Shown in pieces: positions 10,253 to 20,413 of a stretch of 64,000 bases of DNA. Position numbers and translations under genes: made by a program. This stretch comes from Iris pallida (taxonomy: Eukaryota > Streptophyta > Magnoliopsida > Asparagales > Iridaceae): positions 6,156,838 to 6,220,837 of the forward strand of contig JANAVB010010791.1 of the NCBI GenBank assembly GCA_029216955.1, read 5' to 3'. Under the pieces are notes generated by a model. The model did not search any database, was not told the origin of the DNA, and saw only the letters and a program-made list of their open reading frames with translations. Numbering within the stretch: position 1 is the first letter of the stretch; the number at the start of each line of letters is the position of its first letter.

Positions 10253-13147
10253 TCTTTATTATTGTACATATATACTATCTATTATTGTATCTAACTATTA
10301 TTGTATGTAACGTTTTTTTATTATTGTATGTAATAGTTTTTAAAGTGTAATATTATTGCATGTAGCATTTTTATTATCGCATGTAACGTTTTTTATAACA
10401 TTTCTAGGACTAAATAATGGCGTCGAAAAGTCGTACAATAATAGGAGGAAGGTGCAATGCAATTATTGTGACAAGAAGATGGATGGAGGGGTTACTGTTT
10501 AAAAACATTACATGCAATAATAAAAAACATTCCATACAATAATAAAAAATGTTATGTGCAAGATTTACATTGGGACAAAAATAAAAAAAAAGTTAAAACT
10601 CCTAAAAATCCACTTGGCTAAACATTCATTGGGACACTATTTACATGTTTGAATTCAATTATTTATTCCTCTTTTTGTTGGATTTGATGCGGATTCAGTC
10701 GTCAAATCCAGCAAAAACAGGAATACGTAATTGAATTCAAACATATAATAATGTCCCAATTAATTTGTCTCGTCGATTGGATTTCTGTAGGAGTTTTAAT
10801 GTTTTTTATTATTGTCCCATGTAAATATTGTATATAACATTTTTTATTGTATGTGACGTTTTTTATTATTGTATGTAACATTTTTTATTTTTTATTTTTT
10901 TTTATTTTTTTATTTTTATTTTTTTGAAATCACACGCACACACACAATTGGGGGGCTCGAACCTTGCCGGCCCCTCCGGATGTCCGCTCTAATACCACTA
11001 GGCTAGAGAGCTCGGACCATTTTTTATTAAGTACAATATTATTGTATGTAACGTTTTCTATAAGTGTAATATTATTGTATGTAACGCTTTTATAAGTGTA
11101 ATATTATTGTATGTAATATTTTTTATTATTGTATGTAACATTTTTATAACATTTATAGAATAGCATAATGATGCCAAAAAGTCGTAGTTGGAGGACATGT
11201 ATGCTGATTATGGATGAAATTTAAATGAAGGGATAGGCTAGTAAATCTCGTAGGTAACTTTATTTTGGTATTATGAAACAAAATAATTGGTGCCATGGGT
11301 CGCCTTGTAATGACTTGTACCTATGTATAAAACTACAATTCTGAATATAATTAAATCTTCTCTTTTTTTTTTTTTTTCCAGAACTTAAGAACATCCGGAC
11401 AAATATAACCAATCAACAATGATGACTTATGTTTCATTCAATTATAATAATAAACATAACACAAAAAATACTTAGATAATGCATATATATGTAAACTATT
11501 TTTTTCTAATTTATTAATATTTTTTAATATTGCCGATATTGCTGATACCAAAAAATCCGATACACCGATCCGATACCGCGGATACTGATACTCATACAAA
11601 ATGTCCGATACCGATATCGATACCGATACTTTGAACCTTCATTGGCAAAACAACTGTACAGACTTAACCTTTTAATGTTTCATGATTATCGTCATATGGT
11701 CAAAGCTTGATAAGTCATTATTGTATGCTAAATCCATATGAAATAACTCAACTTAACTAAAATCTACAAAAAAAGAGAGGGAGAAGGCCATTTTGGTGGA
11801 GACGAGAAACCTTAAAGTGATATTTTGCGGTATTTGGAATCAATTACTCGTCGAGATGGAGAAATGGAAAGGATATTTCTAGGATACTTGCAAAACTTAG
11901 TTCAGAAATGGTTTGGGTTCAAGTTAACATCTATATCTTCTGGGCGTCGATCCATTTTTAAAACTAGAAATGAAATTCACCATGCCATACTTAGGTGAAA
12001 GTGCTCCATACTGGGGAATCGAGTTATCTTATTGATTTCCACTTCCTGATAGGAACTTCTATAAAGCTTTGAAATCTCATCTCCAATCCGCTTCCATCAC
12101 GTGGCCTGGCTATGCTCTTTAACTGGCTTCTCGGAGATAAGAGCGTAACCAGCTTTAAAGCTGTGACTGCACCCATGTCATGTACCTTTGAAGTTGAAAG
12201 GAAAATTATATATAAAAGGCTATAAGACCAGCTTTGTTTTATGGATCGGATTGTTGGACTATTAACAAACGGCATGCCCATGAAATGAGCGCAACGGAAA
12301 TGATAAACATGTGAAATACATTGACTTAAAAATGAGGATGATATGTAGAAGTGGCAATGGACTAAAATATAATTAGGAATGTATTTTGGGTGATTAAGAA
12401 ACATGTCTCATTTGTTTTTTGCAAAGTGAAAAAGCAAGATAGTCAACGATGGACAGTTTTGGAGACAAGGTGGAAGACATGACTATCTTTATGTACGTAA
12501 CAGAACATGTATATTATACTACCATTAACACATACCGATTTTAATTAAAATTTGCAACTCAACTGATGACCTATTATAAGTAAAATGGCTGTGTTATTAC
12601 TAAATGATCAGCTTATCAGCCTTAAGGCTATTAGAGTTGGCATTGCAACTCACTTTTCATAAGCTGTTCCGGCAGTATCTCTTTTGTCCAGTGAGTAGTG
12701 GATGCTAAATAGATTATTGATTCCTGGCATCTGTTATCGTTTCATTTACACATGCATATTTGTCTTATTTCAAAAGTGTAGTAATACTAGTAGGGATTTA
12801 CCCGACATTATTTACATAATTCTATACTGTACATGCAGAAATTAGTGGTGAAGGCAGTCTCTCTTGCCATTGCTCGTGATGGGGCCAGTGGAGGGGTTGT
12901 TCGCACTGTTATTGTGAGTTTCATACCAAAAATTTCATATGCAGAAATTAGTGGTGAACGTTTGATTTATTTTTTACGTTTATTATTATTCTCTTTTTTT
13001 TTTATTGACATAGCTATGATGGTTCCGCAGATTAACAGAGATGGTGTTACAAGGAACTTTTACCCTGGCGATTCTCTACCTCTATGGCATGAAGAACTGG
13101 AGGCCCACAATTCACTGCTAGATATACCTGAGCCAATGGTCCAATAG
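3199..13147 (+). CDS. PBA1: Proteasome subunit beta type-6 (20S core beta-1), 3' five exons
   Basis: This encodes the beta-1 subunit of the 20S proteasome core, the caspase-like (peptidyl-glutamyl) protease of the inner beta ring in cytosol and nucleus. Five exons are visible: 3199-3271, 3486-3597, 8999-9072, 12839-12913 and 13031-13147, each with GT..AG borders and consistent phase. They give 149 residues plus the stop TAG at 13145-13147. Diagnostic stretches are [57 protein letters not shown] and [10 protein letters not shown], very close to plant PBA1. The N-terminal part with the propeptide and catalytic Thr is missing; nothing in 1-3198 encodes it, so it lies outside the window. Introns 3598-8998 and 9073-12838 are inflated by mobile elements, while the other two are 214 and 117 bp. 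No internal stop or frameshift is seen, so the gene is probably functional. Confidence 0.95.
4099..4588. mobile_element. hAT-like MITE, (TATCGG)-rich family, copy 2
   Basis: A 490 bp element sits inside the 5.4 kb proteasome intron, with a perfect 8 bp duplication cttataag at 4091-4098 and 4589-4596. It starts CATAGTTTAAAGTATCGG and ends with the inverse of CAAGGTTCGCAGTATCGG. Its orientation is opposite to copy 1: the shared core (aaattatgcctaaatgta) is the reverse complement of that in copies 1 and 4. Confidence 0.88.
4597..5489. other. Intron sequence, no feature seen
   Basis: The segment agaattttgtaggtcagatt occurs just left of the MITE (about 4058) and again near 4678, a short local duplication. 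No exon or element ends were recognised. Confidence 0.4.
5490..8231. mobile_element. Solo LTR, gypsy-type, in proteasome intron
   Basis: A 2742 bp segment starts TGTGATGACCCGC and ends GGAGTTACA (TG..CA). It is flanked by atgag at 5485-5489 and ataag at 8232-8236, a 5 bp duplication with one mismatch. No gag-pol sequence and no second LTR lie next to it, so it is read as a solo LTR left by LTR-LTR recombination. The 6840-7840 part is GC-rich and produces many overlapping spurious frames. Its first 80 bases resemble the reverse complement of the end of the LTR-like block at 14900-17316. Confidence 0.65.
8237..8998. other. Intron sequence up to exon acceptor
   Basis: AT-rich intron sequence with no element ends recognised. 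It ends with the acceptor ttgtgtag at 8991-8998 before the third visible proteasome exon. Confidence 0.5.
9399..9740. mobile_element. MITE with GTTTGATTG inverted ends
   Basis: About 342 bp with inverted termini GGCTGTGTTTGATTG and CAATCAAACGCACCCC, bordered by TTA on the left and TAA on the right. Internal ttttccatgg/ccatggaaaa motifs are also inverted. The TWA border suggests PIF/Harbinger, but the two copies differ at the middle base, so the superfamily is tentative. Confidence 0.55.
10061..10187. repeat. GC-rich 127 bp fold-back element
   Basis: The ends CTATTTGGACCGCC and GGCGGTCAAAATAG are inverted copies of each other with one difference. The interior is strongly GC-rich (gggcccgcg, ggcgcgggcc) in an otherwise AT-rich intron. 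It looks like a small fold-back transposon; no target duplication could be fixed because the flanks are TA-rich. Confidence 0.55.
10199..10250. repeat. (TA)n microsatellite
   Basis: An uninterrupted TA dinucleotide run directly follows a short GT run next to the GC-rich fold-back element. Confidence 0.9.
10499..10880. repeat. Long inverted repeat built of TATTGTATGTAAC units
   Basis: The left arm (about 10499-10695) and right arm (about 10700-10880) are reverse complements along most of their length. Matching landmarks are atgtttgaattcaatta against taattgaattcaaacat, and ttgggaca against tgtccca. The outer halves are made of the tattattgtatgtaac unit, which also recurs outside the arms at 10250-10400 and 11035-11160. 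The structure could fold into a hairpin of about 180 bp. Confidence 0.65.
10890..11018 (-). mobile_element. tRNA-derived SINE
   Basis: Read on the - strand, the unit begins GGTCCGAGCTCTCTAGCC, has an A-box-like TAGCCTAGTGG and a perfect B box GGTTCGAGCC, then a short body and an A-rich tail (T-rich on the + strand, 10890-10925). A perfect 10 bp duplication, attttttatt, flanks it at 10880-10889 and 11019-11028. It is inserted in the tattattgtatgtaac repeats of the intron. The internal RNA polymerase III boxes would drive its transcription. Confidence 0.82.
11641..12838. other. Intron sequence up to exon acceptor
   Basis: No recognised gene or element. The open frame on the - strand at 12024-12404 has no recognisable motif. 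The stretch ends in the acceptor acatgcag (12831-12838) before the fourth visible proteasome exon. Confidence 0.5.
12939..12958 (+). repeat. Duplicated exon start and splice acceptor inside the next intron
   Basis: The 20 bases atgcagaaattagtggtgaa at 12833-12852, which are the acceptor and first codons of the fourth visible proteasome exon, recur exactly in the following 117 bp intron. Splicing to the second AG (12943-12944) would read KLVVNV and then a TGA stop. Confidence 0.85.
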
Positions 13148-14376
13148 AGGGTACTGCTTAAAGCCTTGGACACTTTGCTTTCTCAAGACTTCCATGTTGC
13201 CAATTTCTGAACCTTTAGGAGGATGAATTTCTTGAGTTGGTGTTTCTTTGGATGGTCTGTTGAGTTGTCATCCTGTCTTTCAAATTGCTGTATCTTATTA
13301 GTTTACTAGTGAAGTGAGTGCAGTCATTTACAGCTTCTAAAAATCATACCAAATAATGAACATTGGGTGATAATTTTTTTTTTCTTTTTCAAAATCGGTT
13401 GCATTATACCTACATGAGCATTATTCCCATTCTTGTAATGTACATGATGATAATGCTAGTGGTTGGTGTAGTGCTCAGGTTTTTGGTGCCTTCTGGAATA
13501 CTATTCATATGGTAGTAATGTGGAACTGATGCGTCGAGGTATTTTGTTCATACTATTAGCAGTGTGATTCTAGTGATCTGGACTTCCAGTGTCTTGTTTC
13601 TGTTACAGCCCATGCAGATTGCAGAGATTTCCTTATTCACAGGCCTGTGCATCTCCTTGCCCTTGCACTCCTGACACTGCTGCACACAATGTTGGGGGAT
13701 GCTGTGTATAGGGATTGCTTTGATGAATTGGGTTCATGAGGTCGTGTTCATGTTGGTGATCGAAGATCTGTTGATATTGGACTAGAAATAAGAAACTGAG
13801 AACATGGGCTTTTTGTGGAGTTCTATCATGCTCTATAGACAGCTGATTTCTGATGCCTCAGAGATCTTACATTTTTTATAAGAAACCGAGTAGATCAGTT
13901 TTTCTTGTGGAGTTCTATCTTGATCCATAGACCGGCAGATTTCTAATGGGAAAAAACTTGGATGATGCCAATGATAACGAGGCAATTCTCAAAAATAAAA
14001 TCGGAGGAAAAAAATTATTATACTTGTGTGAAAAATATAACCTTCATAAACCACCATGCAACCAACATTTTCCCAAATTATTTAGAGCTTCCACAACCCA
14101 AGTAGTAAAAAAATAAAAAAAACTGTTATCAATAGTTTCAGTCTCTATATCCTTTTGATTCTAATACCCATATTCCTTTATGCAACTTCCTTTGACACTA
14201 CAGATTTCACCTCTAGAGCATACAGGTCTTCCGTGGACTTTGACTATTGCTTTCATCCTTCCCTTTCCTCGTGGAACCTACGAAGTTCTTCATTTCCCTC
14301 TGCTTCTAATACCACATTTTCTTCATTTCTTCAGCTTTTAACAGATCAACAAGGATATAGTGACAGAAAAATATGA
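13148..14376. other. Downstream of proteasome gene: 3' UTR and spacer
   Basis: The first few hundred bases after the stop should be 3' untranslated sequence, but no poly(A) signal could be fixed with confidence. No other gene or terminal repeat was recognised up to the hAT element at 14385. Confidence 0.4.
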
Positions 14377-14899
14377 GTTGCAAGTAGGGATGGCAATGTC
14401 CCGCCGAACCTGACGGGAACCCAATTTTTTTTATCCGATGAGGACGGGTTTGGGGATTTAAAAATGGAGATGGGGGCGGGGATGGGGATTAAAATAATTT
14501 TCCGATCGGATTCGGGGACGGATATGGATATGGGTATAGTACGTCCCGCCCCGGTAAATCCCCGACCCCGATTACTTATACCCATATCCATATGTGTAAC
14601 ACATTAAAAATAGTATGATTCATGATCATCTAGTAGTATATTTTATGAAAATCATGTTTTATTAACATGCCTTGTATTTTTTTTGGAATAAAAATAATTT
14701 TTTAAGCTTATAATGTACATAAAAAATTGTTAACCGGACGAGAGACGAAAAAATTCGGCCCCGAAAGTGTTGACGGGGATGGGGAATGCATTGTTTAATG
14801 GGGACGGAGATGGGGGTAAAAAATTGAACTCGACGGGGAATGGAGATGGGGATGGGGATTCAAGAGGCCAACCGACGGGGAACGGGGATGGGCATCGGT

Positions 14900-17316
14900 T
14901 GACGAACCACCAACTCCGGTACACAGCAGGTATAACCACCTTCGTGCCATTAAAATTTCAGATTCATAGGATGTCGTTTGGCTGGTTAAAATCGACGCCA
15001 AAGTTGGCCTCTCGAAATCGTAATTTTTAACTTGTAAAATTCCAATTTTGAACCCGGGACTCCGAATTCCAGTTTTGACGCCACCAGTGGACTCGTGGCT
15101 CGTTCTGGCAAAATTTCATATATAATTTGCTAAGTTTGGAGCATCGTGGTTCCGACACGCATTTCAGTACAAATCGGGTCCCACAATCCAAGTCAACAGG
15201 CCATTTTGAGATCGACTCATCGGAATCCAATTTTGGATATAACGTTGGGTTCGTATCATCATTCTGGCTCGTTGACATATATTTTGCTAGATTTAGAGGA
15301 CTTTGGCTCTGGCACGCATTTTCGTGCAAATCAGATCCCAATGTCCCAGTCAACGGGCCATTTTGAGATTCGCTCATCGGAATCCAATTCCGGATATACC
15401 GTTTGGTTCATATCGTCATTCTAGACTCGTGGACATAAAATTTACTAGGTTTAGTGGACTTTTATCCTGTCACGTTTTTCGGTGCAAAATGGGTCTAACA
15501 ACGGACATGACCCGAAATTACCATTTTGTTTCTGTATCCAAATTGGACTTATGGGTAGGCTATCCTAGCTAATTTGACCATTCTGGACACGTTAGTGATG
15601 TTTATTTTATCATCCGACGACATCTGTAGATTTTTTCTTATGTATCACAATTAATTATAATTAATTCTTATTATGTTCGTATTTTGGAATTCGTGCATCA
15701 AAATTGAGATCAGTCGATTCCAGTGATCTCACATTGCTGTAATTGACAAGATGACCTTGTGGATCGCTAAGTGAAGATTATTAACCTTATGGTTGATCAT
15801 CTTGTCTCGATTTACGTGTCGTAGGTTTCGATGTACGAATAGCGATGTACAAACTTGATATTTTAATAACCTACAACTTGCACATTATAGAGACTAGTAT
15901 GACCAAGTTTGACTAGCTTTGACCTAGTTTGTATTTCATGACCTAGAAAAGCCCTAGAAGCATATAATTAATGTATTTAAATATATTGTTTACTCTAGAA
16001 CACCAACTAACTCTGTAAATTCATATTAGGTCTTTGTGACGTCGGTTCGGACATCGATCCTTAGTCGTTGCTCAGGATATCAGACGAGTACATTCTCTGA
16101 TAGTTTTCATTTATCTGATGATTGTTATGATTCAACTTCTAGTATAGTATTACCTGTTTCTCTGACACAACAAGGATTAGTATTCTGGATTCATTTCATG
16201 CGACACACGTATTATACTTGTCTAGCCTCTATTTCTGGAATCACCTACTGGTATCACTTACTTTCTGGCTGGACCTGTACTTGATTTATGTGTCGGGATA
16301 TGGATTCACTGGTACTTATCGGGACGAGAAAATACTCGACTAGACATGTAAACATTCCCAATCATGCTGGAATCACCCCTACTGGTATAATCTGGAAAGA
16401 TAGCCATCGCCGCTAGGCCAAGCGTGCGATGTACCGTATTTGCTACTGGTCTAATCTGGAAAGATAGCCGTCGCACACTTGTCAAGCGTGCGATGTGCTG
16501 TATTTACCCCTAGTCGTTTACATGTCGAAAGTGATATTTCAAAACACACTGGTTTAGTGCTTTCTACTAGATTCACATTATACTTACTGGACTCACATTA
16601 TACTGGCTGGACTCACATCACACTGTTCTAGCCTAGTTATCTTTATTTACAGTCTTCATTACCATATTCTTCTGATTCACCGTATTTACTTTCCTTGTAC
16701 TATAGTTAACTGCTGTTCTATTTCATTCCTGACTCACTCTTTCCATGTTCATCAAGTATTACTTTCTATAACTGTTTTATAGTTTTTGTCATTTATTTGG
16801 AACTGCTAGAGAAGATGTGCTCGTTCCAATCCTGACTGGATATATATTTTTCAGTTGACGAGCTCGTGGATACACATCCTACTTATTACTGTGCTCCTGA
16901 GACCCAAGGAGTTGATCTCCCGACAACGTAGCATAGCCTTCCTAGATGGGTGTTAGTTAGATAGTATCACTATTGTTGGATCCGTCTCCAGTCTTGATAT
17001 ATTGAGACCTGTTATATTATTCGGGTTATGTACTTATTTATAGACTTTTAGACTGTTGTATTTGACTTATGACATTAAACTCTATTTCATCATTTCATCT
17101 TCTGTCTTTTCGTGCTATCATCTTCCTTAGATATCCGTGATTAAGTATATGTTCTAAATGATATATTATTCCTCCGTGTGGAGATGACAGGTTATTCCAT
17201 ATCTGTTAGACGTTAGATATTACAGACGACCTATACAGCATTCTATCGCCGATACTGCGGCGTAGGCTGGACGTACCCACGTACTCGTGCCCCTAAACCG
17301 GATGCGGCTCGTGACA
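14900..17316. mobile_element. Probable solo LTR inside the hAT element
   Basis: The 2.4 kb block between the two GGGGAT-rich parts starts near TGACGAACC and ends GGCTCGTGACA. The flanking five bases, cggtt and cgatt, match at four of five positions if the left border is shifted by one base. Its last 100 bases (gcggcgtaggctggacgta) resemble the reverse complement of the start of the solo LTR at 5490-8231. It therefore looks like a related LTR in opposite orientation. The borders are uncertain by a few bases and no coding region is present. Confidence 0.5.
16377..16502. repeat. Tandem duplication of about 62 bp in LTR block
   Basis: Two adjacent copies share ctaatctggaaagatagcc-like and caagcgtgcgatgt motifs and diverge between them. 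They form part of the putative solo LTR. Confidence 0.6.
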
Positions 17317-17659
17317 CGATTTTGTGAGGATGAAGAATATGATCCCGGCCCCTACCGGCCCCGTTGCCATCCCTAGTTGCAAGAACCATAATATTAGATT
17401 TCAAATGCTCTGTTCATCATAACCGACTATTCATCTGACAATTTCTTTTTGTTTCTGTAAGATGCGTCGAAGAAACAATTTTGGCTTATGCAAAGATTTG
17501 CATAATTTGCATCTCAGGTTGTTTTAATTGAAGACAGAAACCCACGGCTAGAATCATTTTTAAGCAAAATGAGAACACCACCTACACTGGAATTTATTAC
17601 AATAAACGATACATACTTTACAAAATCTTCTAGTGCTCAAGTCCGAAGAAACACATCAT

Positions 17660-18675
17660 CTAGGGCTCATTACCAATGAACTCACCATTTGCATCCCATG
17701 GCCGAACCTCGTATGACTTCCCCATCATACTACGTTTCTTGTTTATCGTTCCATCCTCGCAACGATATTCAGGGAAATAATCCAAGAATGACTCGTCTCC
17801 TAGTGTATCAACTCCTTCAAATAAAAAATCCCTCACCACATCCTGTGGACAATGAAGATGACAAAAGTAGCTGAATGAAGACCAAGCAATAGATGAGACC
17901 CCAAAATTCAAGTTCAAGCAAACGTACCCTCGCAAGATCCTCTCCAATCACCCTCTTTAAAATTGGATGTCCAGGATCCTGTTACACGTTAAATGATAGC
18001 CAAAAGGTATTGAATTAGTAGATGTTGATTTCTACTTATAGGGGATTCTGATAGTTAAGTGCATATTTTGCGAAGAGGAGTTTTCAGCAATTTTATCTTC
18101 TTAGTACCTCTGGTGTTAGACGATCACCTGTTTCTAAAATAAGATGTGTTTAAGAACGTGTAAGAGGAGAATCATTGCCTGTAAGGAAAATGGTTTTTTG
18201 CTCCCTTACAAGATAATTTCCTGATTTATAAAAAGTTCACTCAACATGTTTGTCAAGAGGTTTGAAAAGACGAGCAGTTAGTACCTTATGCTGAAGCATT
18301 AGAGAGTTAACGAGAATCAGATGAGTACAAAGAAAGAAGCGGAGAAGGGAAAAAAAAGATGAACCAAAAGACAACCTTCTCTGCTCTCCAAGTAAGATAT
18401 TTGTGTTGTGCTTCACGATTCTGAAGGATCCGTGATGCATCAGTTTCTTCCACTGCTTGGTCCATCAACTGAAGCCATGCCTAAAGTTGCATAGAGATTA
18501 CTTTACAAAATCAGTCAAACACCAATCAATTTATACTAAGTCATTATTTGCAAGGTAAAAATTGTTCAAATAAGTCTAAACAAAACCTTGTCATGAATGA
18601 ATAACTGAAGAAAAACCTCCATATTCACCTTGAGCACAAATTGTTGGGTAATGACATGGTGGTTAGGATTATTAA
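17660..18675 (-). CDS. Unrecognised gene, last five exons
   Basis: Five exons on the - strand join in one frame: 18629-18675 (ending ITQQFVLK), 18587-18604 (LFIHDK, an 18 bp microexon), 18376-18480 (AWLQLMDQAV...TWRAEK), 17928-17978 (DPGHPILKRVIGEDLAR) and 17660-17842 (DVVRDFLFEG... ending GEFIGNEP and TAG). Every border has AG before and GT after, and the reading frame stays open across all joins. The resulting 115 or so residues are soluble and highly charged, with no membrane segment and no motif I can assign. The first exon starts in mid-codon, so more lies upstream. The next plausible exons on this strand are 44 kb away at 62.6-63.1 kb. The open frames and short introns suggest a real gene rather than a pseudogene. 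The function is unknown to me. Confidence 0.65.
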
Positions 18676-19261
18676 CTACCAGAAACATAGTCAATATAGA
18701 TTTTTGGTATAGAAAACTGGTTTTGTGAAAAAGGTTTCTAATACTTTGAATTTATTGCAAACCTACCATAGTAAAATGGAGAACAAGCGAGTCACCTAAC
18801 TTTGACAATCAATCTAAGGCGCGATTGGTGCCTACCTAAGTGGAGTCCGTCTAGTGGCACTTTGTCTCAGATCCAGAGAGCCAAACAAAATGGTCACCCT
18901 GGCAGCAAGTGGACATCTACATTTGTGTACCCATTTAATCAGTTTGTGTGGACTTAATAAAAAAAAATCTACAAACCCTTTAACTAGTTTTAAACCCAGT
19001 GTGTCTGTGGGCGTAGTTGTTGGGTTCATTATTTCACTTATTTCAAGTGACTCCCAAGCAGCAGGGACTATAGAGGATGGTGCTAGCGTTGGGTGATATC
19101 GAGGTGCCAAGAACACATAATTATTTCCGTGTGCCCTCCTTACTTTTTAGTCTTCCTAGTTCCTCCCCTTCTTCCTTTTTCTTTGACACAGGATGAGATC
19201 TTGAGGGTGCTCGAGGGAAGTGTGTGGGTCGTGCATCATATCTAGAATTTGGCATTTTTCT
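18676..19261. other. No feature recognised
   Basis: If the gene at 17660-18675 continues upstream, this is intron. The overlapping frames at 18832-19116 on both strands show no recognisable motif. Confidence 0.35.
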
Positions 19262-19264
19262 TTA

Positions 19265-19699
19265 GGGTCTGCTTGGTAATGGTGTTTTCACCGGTTTTGG
19301 GGTGTTTTTGAACCGACCGTTTATGAAAACCCCTGCTTGTTAATTTTTTTGAGGCACTGGTTTTCGTCGGCTCAAAAACCCCCCAAAACCGGTGTAATGT
19401 ATTTTTGGGTGGCTTTGTAAACACCCCAAATCGGCGGATTTTGAGCGGCTTTATTTTTTTATTCCATTTATATCCTCACAAAAATAGATATAATTATAAC
19501 TACCGATACCCTTCCCTATTTAATTTATTCGTGTAAAAAACTTTCAGAACTGCTCGTTAGTGAATTACCAAGCATGGATTGGACTGGTTTAAAAGCCGCT
19601 ACTTAAAAACCATCCAAAACCGGACCCCTCATAACCGCTCATAACCGGTACTCTAAAAACACCTCATAACCGCTACCCCGATAATTGCCAAGCAGACCC
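19265..19699. mobile_element. Tourist-like (PIF/Harbinger) MITE
   Basis: A 435 bp element has inverted ends GGGTCTGCTTGGTAAT and ATTGCCAAGCAGACCC, flanked by TTA at 19262-19264 and 19700-19702. The interior contains repeated aaccggt/accggtt motifs. It has no coding capacity. Confidence 0.85.
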
Positions 19700-20413
19700 T
19701 TAATCAAATATCAAGGAATACGTATCGGTTAGGATACTTCAGAATATCTATACAGCTGTTGTAAGAGCATCCACAGGGTAACACTTCAAACACATACTCC
19801 AAATTATTAATATTTATATAAATTATTATTTTTGGAGTGTCTCCTTGATATTGGCATACAATGGTACACTCCAAACAAAAACTCCAAATTAACATCCTTC
19901 CTATTTTTTTTTGGCTTTTTCTAAGGGCACCACACAAATTACTAGGGGCTATCACTTACTAGGGGACGACCCAGGTTTGAGAAAATTTTACTGGGGACGT
20001 CCCGAAAATTACTTGGGGCTATCCCACCCCCCAAACCCTCTCTTTCATTTCATTTTCATAAAAAATTTCTCTCTTCAAAACCCTCTCTCCAAAACCCTAC
20101 TCTCATTCTCCCCAACTCCAATCCAAACTCCTAATCCTAGTTTTCTTCTACATTTCTTCAAATCTCATCAATGGCACCAAAGATGAAACCCTCATCACAA
20201 GCTAGCTATGTTTTTCCTAATTATTGTATATTTTATTTTACAATTCAAATAATCTTCTTCAAAATCTCTTAAATGTTATGATAAATTAGGTTATAACAAT
20301 TTTTTGTTTGTGAAAGTACTTTTCGAACTCAGAAAATCTTTGTTTTTTCGTTTAAACCTAATCCTAGAACACGAAATGGCCGTTCGGCTGCTGCTCGTGG
20401 GCGTCATCTCTGA

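Larger units (their letters stand above)
9786..11640. mobile_element. (TATCGG)-rich MITE-like unit, copy 3, heavily invaded
   Basis: It starts CAAGGTTCAAAGGATCGG and ends CGATACTTTGAACCTTC, an inverted pair matching the ends of the (TATCGG) family. About 1.3 kb of other repeats lie between: a GC-rich fold-back, TA dinucleotides, tattattgtatgtaac repeats, a long inverted repeat and a SINE. The 8 bases outside the two ends do not match, so this copy is rearranged or its right end is imprecise. Confidence 0.6.
14385..17375. mobile_element. hAT-type non-autonomous element with GGGGAT-rich interior
   Basis: The ends TAGGGATGGCAATG and CGTTGCCATCCCTA are inverted repeats. A perfect 8 bp duplication, gttgcaag, flanks them at 14377-14384 and 17376-17383. 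Eight-base duplications and a TAGGGATGGCAA terminus are typical of plant hAT elements. The interior has degenerate ggggatgggg motifs at 14456-14910 and their complement near 17340-17365. About 2.4 kb at 14900-17316 does not fit and is read as a later LTR insertion, which leaves about 0.57 kb of original element. Confidence 0.8.

Noticed and set aside
10938..11018. A tRNA gene
   Set aside because: The A and B boxes are present, but there is no complete cloverleaf and the unit has an A-rich tail and target duplication, so it is a SINE.
13720..13950. A gene downstream of the proteasome subunit
   Set aside because: Only short frames without motifs; a repeated phrase (aagaaact/aagaaaccgag, gtggagttctatc) is a small duplication, not coding.
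18108..18127. A 20 bp microexon GDRLTPE on the - strand
   Set aside because: It has AG and GT borders and a plausible peptide, but neither its 20 bp nor its 26 bp form fits the phase between the neighbouring exons.
20171..20272. A start codon followed by APKMKPSSQASYVF near the left end of the Pack element
   Set aside because: The frame is short and resembles no gene I know; it might be a second captured 5' end, but nothing supports that.
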